Source: an uncultured Pelagibacteraceae bacterium
GTDB taxonomy: Bacteria > Pseudomonadota > Alphaproteobacteria > Pelagibacterales > Pelagibacteraceae
DNA length: 64,000 nt
Assembly (NCBI GenBank): GCA_902615715.1
Contig: CACMQA010000002.1
Location: forward strand, 182,263-246,262
Reading direction: 5' to 3'
Below are positions 57,427 to 64,000 of this stretch, piece after piece. The notes under the pieces are model-generated. The model was not told where the DNA came from, did no database searches, and saw only the letters and a list, made by a program, of their open reading frames with translations. Every line of letters starts with the position of its first letter. The stretch's first letter is position 1. The position numbers and the translations under genes were made by a program.

Positions 57427-57999
57427 TTATTTTGGGGACCTTTTAGAAAGAATTCTTTGAAGGGTTCTTCTGTGCATTTTGAGCCTTCTAGCAGTTTCTG
57501 AAACATTCCTATTACATAATTCAAATACACGATGGATATGTTCCCACTTCACCCTATCTGCTGACATAGGATTTTCAGGTGGTTTTGCCTTTGACTCTGG
57601 CGAAGCTAATAAAGCCGCCTCAACATCGTCTGCATCAACAGGCTTAGCTATATAATCTATTGCTCCTTCTTTCACTGCAGCTACAGCTGTAGGTAGATTC
57701 CCGTATCCCGTTAACATTACTATTCTGCTATCTTTTTTATTTTTTGAAAGCTCTTTAATAACATCCAATCCATTACCATCCTCAAGCCTAAGATCTATTA
57801 CGGCAAAGGCTGTGGGATTAGTCTTCGCAATATTTAGGCCTTCAGCTACTGATTTAGCCTCTTTTACTTGGAATCCTTTTTTTTCCATTGCTCTCGCAAG
57901 CCTTCCCCTTAACGGATCGTCATCATCAAGGATTAACAGCGATTTATCAGCAAAGTTTGCTAATTTTAACTGCTCTGGAACGTTTTTAAGTGATCTCAT
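57427..57999 (-). CDS. regA: Response regulator RegA/ActR/PrrA-like
   Basis: LLILDDDDPLRGRLARAMEKKGF, NVSETARRLKMHRRTLQRILSKR. Confidence 0.92.
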   Translation of the reverse strand: MRSLKNVPEQLKLANFADKSLLILDDDDPLRGRLARAMEKKGFQVKEAKSVAEGLNIAKTNPTAFAVIDLRLEDGNGLDVIKELSKNKKDSRIVMLTGYGNLPTAVAAVKEGAIDYIAKPVDADDVEAALLASPESKAKPPENPMSADRVKWEHIHRVFELCNRNVSETARRLKMHRRTLQRILSKRSPK

Positions 58000-58071
58000 A
58001 ATAGTTCATATGGGTACTGTTGGCAAAATTTCAACATGACAAAAATGTCCTTTTTTTCTTTACATAAAGTG

Positions 58072-58108
58072 AAAAAAACCTTAAACGCGAATTAAATAAG
58101 GTTTTTTT
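58072..58108. promoter_or_regulatory. Terminator/attenuator-like hairpin in the regA/decarboxylase intergenic leader
   Basis: AAAAAAACCTTA (58072-58083) loop of 13 nt, TAAGGTTTTTTT (58097-58108). Confidence 0.55.
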
Positions 58109-58160
58109 TATTAAATTTTTTAAAAAATCTTTGTGTAATTTAACGAGAGGGACACATGAA

Positions 58161-59342
58161 ATGGGAAAATTTAAAACAGTTAACGAACTAGTTAACTCAT
58201 TAAAACCAGATTACCCCGTATATTGTTTACGGCTTAACGAGATTAAAAAATCCGTAAAATTTTTTAAAGAAAATTTTCCTGGAAAGATACTCTACGCTGT
58301 AAAAACAAATCCAAATGAAAAAATTATCAAGCAGATCATTGCTAACGGAGTTAACGAATTTGATGTTGCTTCGCTAAATGAAATTAAGCTTCTTAATAAA
58401 ATTAAGTCAGATGCAAAGTTACATTTTATGCATACTATTAAAAGTAAAGAGAGTATATCATCGGCTTACTTTGACTACGGAGTAAAAAGTTTCTCTCTTG
58501 ATAGTAAAGACGAATTGAGAAAAATTCTAGATGCTACTAATCAAGCAAAAGATTTAGAATTATTTGTAAGAATCGCAATTTCAAATGAGCATGCCGAAAT
58601 AGATCTATCAAGAAAATTTGGTGCGCTTCCTTCTGAAGCTTTAGGATTGGTAAGACTATGTAAAGAACATTCAAAAAAACTTGGAATAAGTTTTCACGTT
58701 GGCTCTCAATGTATGCACAAAATTTCTTACTCGAAAGGAATCCGTGAAATCGGAAATATAATTAAAAAAACAAAAATAGTACCGAATACAATTAATGTTG
58801 GTGGTGGATTTCCATCGATATACCCAGATCTTAATCCTGAACCACTTATTAATTATATGGAAGAAATTAAAAAAGAGCTTAAGAATTTAAAGTTAAACAA
58901 ATTACCAGAAATAATATGTGAACCAGGAAGAGCTCTTGTAGCAGAAAGTGGATCTACAGTTGTTAAAATTATTTTAAGAAAAAAAAATAGCCTGTACATC
59001 AATGATGGAACATATGGATCTTTATTTGATGCTGGTGCACCAAACTTTGTTTTGCCATCAAAAATGATTACTGCTGGTAGAGTTCAGTCTAAAAAATTTA
59101 CTGCTTTTAGTTTTTTTGGACCTACTTGTGATGGGCTAGATTATATGAAAGGTCCTTTCTTGTTGCCAAATAATATTAAAGAGGGCGACTATATAGAGTT
59201 AGGTCAACTAGGTGCCTACAGTCTTACTTTCAGAACAAACTTCAACGGTTTTTATTCAAATGATATTCACGAATTAAGTGACAAACCAATTATATCTATG
59301 TACGATAATACTAATGATAAAGTTGGTTCTTTAGTAGCTTAA
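58161..59342 (+). CDS. PLP-dependent ornithine/arginine/diaminopimelate-type decarboxylase (fold III)
   Basis: LYAVKTNPNEKIIKQI (PLP lysine), SFHVGSQC, VGGGFPSIYP, ICEPGRALVAESG, GPTCDGLD; ATG 58161 (track start 58131 is a TTG extension). Confidence 0.9.
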   Translation: MGKFKTVNELVNSLKPDYPVYCLRLNEIKKSVKFFKENFPGKILYAVKTNPNEKIIKQIIANGVNEFDVASLNEIKLLNKIKSDAKLHFMHTIKSKESISSAYFDYGVKSFSLDSKDELRKILDATNQAKDLELFVRIAISNEHAEIDLSRKFGALPSEALGLVRLCKEHSKKLGISFHVGSQCMHKISYSKGIREIGNIIKKTKIVPNTINVGGGFPSIYPDLNPEPLINYMEEIKKELKNLKLNKLPEIICEPGRALVAESGSTVVKIILRKKNSLYINDGTYGSLFDAGAPNFVLPSKMITAGRVQSKKFTAFSFFGPTCDGLDYMKGPFLLPNNIKEGDYIELGQLGAYSLTFRTNFNGFYSNDIHELSDKPIISMYDNTNDKVGSLVA

Positions 59343-60388
59343 TGAATAAAAAAAATATTCCGAATATCGGACACAATAAAAAATCTTTACTTAATTCACC
59401 AGTTGAACACATCGATATCAAGTCTTTTGATGCTCGTAAGATAATTGATGGTATGAGTAAAATGTCTTTTACTTCTAGAGATACAGCCAGAGCAGCAGCT
59501 ATTTATAATGAAATGCTTGCAGATAAAGATTGTTCAATTTTTTTAACTTTAGCAGGCTCAACTTCAGCAGGTGGATGCATGGATTTATATACTGATTTAG
59601 TAAAACATAGCATGGTTGATGCTATTGTGGCTACAGGGGCCTCGATTATAGATATGGATTTTTTTGAAGCTTTGGGTTTCAAGCACTATCAGGGATCTCA
59701 ATTTCAAGACGATACTGAACTTAGAAACAATTACATTGATCGGATTTACGACACTTATATTGATGAAGAGGAACTTCAAGCTTGTGACAAAACTATATGC
59801 GATATTGCTAATTCTCTTAAACCTAAACCATATACCTCAAGGGAATTTATTAAAGAACTTGGAAAATATTTAAAAAAAAATTCTAAGAAAAAAAACTCAT
59901 TGATAGAAGCTGCTTATGATAATAATGTTCCTATATTTTGTCCCGCTTTTACAGACAGTTCAGCAGGATTTGGGCTTGTAATGCATCAGGAGCGAAATCC
60001 TAAAAGTCACATTACTATAGACTCTATAAGAGAGTTCAGAGAAATAACTGAAATTAAACTCAAATCGAAACAATCAGGATTATTAATGGTTGGAGGTGGA
60101 GTACCCAAAAATTTTATTCAGGATACAGTGGTTTGTGCAGAATTATTAGGAAAAAAGGTAGATATGCATAAATATGCTATTCAAATAACTGTGGCAGATA
60201 CTAGAGATGGAGCTTGTAGTAGTTCTACTTTAAAGGAAGCAAGTTCATGGGGTAAAGTGGACGTAACGAAGGAGCAAATGGTATTTGCTGAAGCTACAAG
60301 TGTATTACCCTTAATCGCAAGCGATGCCTATCATCGCAAACATTGGCAATCAAGACAAAAAAGAAATTTTCAAAATTTGTTCAATTAA
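59342..60388 (+). CDS. Deoxyhypusine synthase-like protein
   Basis: FLTLAGSTSAGGCMDLYTDLVKHSMVDAIVATGA, SGLLMVGGGVPKNFIQD, LKEASSWGKVD (matches DHS active-site Lys context), ATSVLPLIASDAY. Confidence 0.92.
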   Translation: MNKKNIPNIGHNKKSLLNSPVEHIDIKSFDARKIIDGMSKMSFTSRDTARAAAIYNEMLADKDCSIFLTLAGSTSAGGCMDLYTDLVKHSMVDAIVATGASIIDMDFFEALGFKHYQGSQFQDDTELRNNYIDRIYDTYIDEEELQACDKTICDIANSLKPKPYTSREFIKELGKYLKKNSKKKNSLIEAAYDNNVPIFCPAFTDSSAGFGLVMHQERNPKSHITIDSIREFREITEIKLKSKQSGLLMVGGGVPKNFIQDTVVCAELLGKKVDMHKYAIQITVADTRDGACSSSTLKEASSWGKVDVTKEQMVFAEATSVLPLIASDAYHRKHWQSRQKRNFQNLFN

Positions 60389-60394
60389 TAAATA

Positions 60395-61270
60395 ATGAGT
60401 AAAACAAAGATTGCGTTAGTACAGATGAAAATGTCAGCTGATCCAAAAAAAAATATTCAAAATGCTGTCAACAAAATTAATATTGCAGCAAAAAAAGGTG
60501 CAAAGATAATTTGTTTACCAGAGTTATTCTTAACAAAATATTTCTGTCAGATTGAAAGTCATAAAAACTTTAATTTCGCTGAGAAAATTCCCGGGCCTAG
60601 TAGTGACTTATTTTCTGCACTTGCAAAAGAACTAAAAATTATTTTAATAATTTCATTATTTGAAAAAAAAACTTCCGGGCTTTATCACAATAGTAGTATT
60701 GTAATTAACGAAAAAGGTAAACTTTTAGGAAAATATAGAAAAATGCATATCCCTGATGATCCTCAATTTTACGAAAAGTTTTATTTTGCTCCTGGAGATT
60801 TAGGTTTCAAATCTTTTAAAACCTCAAAAGGTAATTTGGGAACTTTAATTTGCTGGGATCAATGGTTTCCTGAGGCAGCAAGATTAACAGCGCTTAAAGG
60901 AGCAGAGATTATTTTTTATCCAACTGCTATTGGGTGGCATCCAAAAGAAAAAAGGAAATTTGGTAAATCACAACTCGAGTCCTGGCTTTCAATTCAGAGG
61001 TCTCACGCTATAGCTAATGGTATATATGTTGCTGCGATAAATAGAGTTGGAGTCGAAAAACAAGGTAATAAAAGGATAGAGTTCTGGGGGAATAGTGTAA
61101 TATTTGATCCAAGTGGTAATGTTGTTAAAAAGGCTAGTTTAAAAGAAAATATTTTAATTTGTGAAATTGATTTCAAAAAAGTAGAAACCTCTAGACAACA
61201 TTGGCCTTTTTTTAGAGATAGAAGAATAGACTATTATAAAGGACTACTTAAAAATCCAAGAGATGCCTAA
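60395..61270 (+). CDS. aguB: Carbon-nitrogen hydrolase, N-carbamoylputrescine amidase-like
   Basis: IICLPELFL, GKYRKMHIPDDPQFYEKFYFAPGDLG, GTLICWDQWFPEAARLTALKGAEIIFYPTAIGW. Confidence 0.94.
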   Translation: MSKTKIALVQMKMSADPKKNIQNAVNKINIAAKKGAKIICLPELFLTKYFCQIESHKNFNFAEKIPGPSSDLFSALAKELKIILIISLFEKKTSGLYHNSSIVINEKGKLLGKYRKMHIPDDPQFYEKFYFAPGDLGFKSFKTSKGNLGTLICWDQWFPEAARLTALKGAEIIFYPTAIGWHPKEKRKFGKSQLESWLSIQRSHAIANGIYVAAINRVGVEKQGNKRIEFWGNSVIFDPSGNVVKKASLKENILICEIDFKKVETSRQHWPFFRDRRIDYYKGLLKNPRDA

Positions 61271-62309
61271 AGTAACAAAATCTCTTTTCAGAATGCCAGC
61301 TGAATGGGAGAAACAACAATCTACATTAATGGGATGGCCTTGTAATAAAGAAGATTGGCCAGGCAAGTTTAAGAATATTCCTAAGATATTTGCTAAAATA
61401 ATTTCAAAAATTACCAAATCTCAGGAGGTAAATCTTTTAATTAATAACCACAAATCTGGGAATATAATTAAAAAATTACTTAGAAAAAATAATGCAAAAA
61501 TACGAAATGTAAAATTTATAATTTGTGAAACAGATAGAGTGTGGATGAGAGATACAGGTCCAATATTTATTAAAAATAAAAAAAATAAAAATATTTTATT
61601 AAATTGGGAGTTTAATGGTTGGGCCAAATATAAAAATTATACAGCAGATAATAGTGTCAATTTGAGAATAAAAAATCATTTTAAAGGAAATGTCATTAAT
61701 CCTAAATTTAAAAAAAAATCGATAGTTCTTGAGGGTGGAGCTATCGATGTTAATGGAAAAGGTTTACTTCTCACAACAAAAGAATGTTTATTAAGTAAAA
61801 TTCAACAAAGAAATTCTTTCTTAAAAATGAAAGATTATAATATCATTTTTAAAAGATTTTTTGGTGTAAAAAAGGTTATTTGGCTTAATAAAGGAATTGC
61901 AGGAGACGATACCCATGGTCACGTTGATGATATTGCTAGATTCGTAAAATCAAATAAAGTTTTTCTAGCTTATGAAAATAATAAAAAAGATAAAAATTTC
62001 AAAAATCTCGATGAAAACTTTAAAATTTTAAAAAAAATCAAAATTGGTCCCTCTCAAATAAAAATTGTTAAAATTCCTATGCCTAGACCTATTTATATAG
62101 ATAAAGTCAGAGTTCCAGCATCATATCTAAACTTTTATATTTTTAATAGATTTGTTTTATTACCAATTTTCAATGACCCTAACGATAAAGTAGTAATCAA
62201 AATTTTTAAAAAAGAATTCAATAATAGAAAAATTATTCCAATTGATTGTTCTGAATTAATTTGGGGCTTTGGAGCAATTCATTGTTTGACACAGCAAGAA
62301 CCAAAATAA
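61263..62309 (+). CDS. aguA: Agmatine deiminase
   Basis: MPAEWEKQQSTLMGWP, ETDRVWMRDTGPIFI, VLEGGAIDVNGKGLLLTTKECLL, GDDTHGHVDDIARFV, WGFGAIHCLTQQEPK. Confidence 0.96.
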   Translation: MPKVTKSLFRMPAEWEKQQSTLMGWPCNKEDWPGKFKNIPKIFAKIISKITKSQEVNLLINNHKSGNIIKKLLRKNNAKIRNVKFIICETDRVWMRDTGPIFIKNKKNKNILLNWEFNGWAKYKNYTADNSVNLRIKNHFKGNVINPKFKKKSIVLEGGAIDVNGKGLLLTTKECLLSKIQQRNSFLKMKDYNIIFKRFFGVKKVIWLNKGIAGDDTHGHVDDIARFVKSNKVFLAYENNKKDKNFKNLDENFKILKKIKIGPSQIKIVKIPMPRPIYIDKVRVPASYLNFYIFNRFVLLPIFNDPNDKVVIKIFKKEFNNRKIIPIDCSELIWGFGAIHCLTQQEPK

Positions 62310-62317
62310 TTTTGGCT

Positions 62318-63601
62318 TTATAGTAAAATATTTTTAGGAGACCAGCTGATTACTACAGAGGCCCCACCTAAATTTTTATCATCTTTAAAAAGAAGTTTAG
62401 CATTTTGTCTCTCTAATAAAGTTTTACCTAAGAAAGTTCCAAGCCCTAAACCTGAGTTTGAATTTAACTCTAATGATCTAGATTTAATATACGGTTCTCC
62501 CAATTTATTAATAATGTCTTTTGGAAATCCTGGCCCATCATCATTTACTATTATTTTTATCTCTTTATCATTACTCATTAAAAAAATATTAACTTTAGTT
62601 TTTGAAAATTTAATTGCATTACCTATAAAATTTCTTAAACCATAGATCATTTCTGCTGATCTTTGGATATCGATTTTATTTTTATCACTTTCAGATACTA
62701 AAGTAATTTCCTTAGAAGAAGTTTCTTTAAAAGAGTTTATGATTTCCTCAAGTAAATTTTCTAATTTTGTAGAGCTAAAAAATTTATCTTCCTCTATCTG
62801 TTTTTTTGAAATTCTTTTTAAAATTTCACTGCACCTTTTAGATTGACTAATTAATAGATCAATATCTTTTGATAGCTCGTTGTTATCCCCAATTTCTTTT
62901 TTCAATTCTTTAGCAACTACACTTATGGTAGCTAAAGGCGTTCCTAGAGAATGTGCTGCTGCTGCTGCTTGCCCCCCTAAGGACTCTAATTCATACTCTT
63001 TATAAATTACCTCTTGAAGTTTATTAAAAGCTTCCTCTGTTTTCTTTTTTTCACCAGAGAAACGAATACCAAAATAACTTAAAAATATTAAGCCAATTAA
63101 TATAGAGATAATGACTCCAATTTTATAAAAATTTGGAAAATGTAACAAATTCATATCCTCGCCTGGTAAAGGTAAATGAAAAAATGATATCATTAATAAA
63201 AGTAATGATGTTATTAAACCTAAAATAATTGTTGTGCCCATACTTAGAAATGTTGAGGAAACAATAGCTGGAATCACTAGCAGGAAGGAAAAAGGATTGA
63301 AAATTCCTCCTGTCAAATAAAGAAGAGCACTCAATTGTAACAAATCGATAAGGAGAAAAGGAGCTGCATAAAAATCTTTTAGTTGGTTAATTTTAATTGC
63401 AAATTGAAGATACAAGTTTGTGACTAAACCTAATGAAATGATCAAATAACTCTCTATAATTGGGAGCGGTAAATTTAAGTAATAAAAAACAATACTTATT
63501 GCGAAGATTTGACCAATAATGGCTATATACCTTAAGATTGTTAATGTATTTTTATCTAGGCTTAGGTTCTCTTTTGTACGAAAGAGAGTTGAAAAATCCA
63601 T
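62318..63601 (-). CDS. regB: RegB/PrrB-type redox sensor histidine kinase
   Basis: Six TMs, GGIFNPFSF quinone-site-like motif (GGxxNPF), AAAAAHSLGTPLATISVVAKEL H-box, NDDGPGFPKD, SGLGLGTFLGKTLLER. Confidence 0.92.
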   Translation of the reverse strand: MDFSTLFRTKENLSLDKNTLTILRYIAIIGQIFAISIVFYYLNLPLPIIESYLIISLGLVTNLYLQFAIKINQLKDFYAAPFLLIDLLQLSALLYLTGGIFNPFSFLLVIPAIVSSTFLSMGTTIILGLITSLLLLMISFFHLPLPGEDMNLLHFPNFYKIGVIISILIGLIFLSYFGIRFSGEKKKTEEAFNKLQEVIYKEYELESLGGQAAAAAHSLGTPLATISVVAKELKKEIGDNNELSKDIDLLISQSKRCSEILKRISKKQIEEDKFFSSTKLENLLEEIINSFKETSSKEITLVSESDKNKIDIQRSAEMIYGLRNFIGNAIKFSKTKVNIFLMSNDKEIKIIVNDDGPGFPKDIINKLGEPYIKSRSLELNSNSGLGLGTFLGKTLLERQNAKLLFKDDKNLGGASVVISWSPKNILL

Positions 63602-63608
63602 AAACAGG

Positions 63609-64000
63609 CTAAATGTCTAAATTTGTAACATCTAAAGCATTATTGGTAATAAAGTCTTTTCTTGGGGCAACCTCGTCACCCATTAGTACTTTTATCATTT
63701 TTTGATCATCTTTAGATTTATCTTTTGTTCCCTTTGAATATTGAACTCTCAACATAGTTCGATTGTCTGGATTTAAGGTTGTTTCCCAAAGTTCTTCTGG
63801 GTTCATTTCTCCTAGACCCTTGAATCGTTGGATAGATAATTTTTCTCTTTGCTCTTGAATAAATTTTTTATAATCAGTTGTCCCCTTTTTTATTTTCTTG
63901 CTTAAGTTTCCAACATCTAAAATATATTCTTCTAAAGCTTTCTCGTCTTTAATATAAATGCTTTTATTGGCTTTTGTAATTTTAAATAATGGAGGCTGAG
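63609..64000 (-). CDS. gyrB: DNA gyrase subunit B, C-terminal part (truncated by window edge)
   Basis: Minus frame reads QPPLFKITKANKSIYIKDEKALEEYIL...LSIQRFKGLGEMNPEELWETTLNPDNRTMLRV...DFITNNALDVTNLDI*. Confidence 0.93.
   Translation of the reverse strand, partial: QPPLFKITKANKSIYIKDEKALEEYILDVGNLSKKIKKGTTDYKKFIQEQREKLSIQRFKGLGEMNPEELWETTLNPDNRTMLRVQYSKGTKDKSKDDQKMIKVLMGDEVAPRKDFITNNALDVTNLDI

Noticed and set aside
1-64000. CRISPR arrays, IS elements, integrases, tRNA or rRNA genes
   Set aside because: No regularly spaced repeats, transposase/integrase motifs, tRNA cloverleaf or rRNA-like sequence noticed by eye; a tRNAscan-SE/Infernal run would be needed to exclude small RNAs.

Overview
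AT-rich window with tight gene packing and overlapping ORFs, most consistent with a SAR11/Pelagibacterales-like alphaproteobacterium (inferred from protein character and gene order). Core blocks: cmk(partial)-rpsA-ihfB-pyrF-trpF-trpB-trpA-accD-folC; sbcB/rmuC; rlmN; purE/purK; cfa; ptrB-like; hsp20; purine permease and phosphoribosyltransferase; msrA; an RND efflux pair; gpmA; murU/amgK/tsaE/ahcY; a ChvG/ChvI-like two-component pair; polA; bioY; a RegB/RegA-like pair flanking a polyamine cluster; and the 3' part of gyrB at the right edge. The main accessory region is 11.7-17.9 kb: a C5-cytosine methyltransferase, a GHKL (MORC/MutL-like) ATPase, an unknown protein, a DUF6339-like protein and a Vsr-type endonuclease, which looks like a compact restriction/defence module. 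The second striking signal is a thioredoxin gene whose WCG|PC active site is split by 46 nt that start with a stop codon and carry a perfect 9-bp hairpin (8079-8124). The alphaproteobacterial gene order normally continuous from trxA through addA/addB to murU/amgK/tsaE is broken at this same point. Several structured leaders also stand out, notably a ROSE-like RNA thermometer before hsp20. All functional calls come from reading translated motifs; no database search was run.
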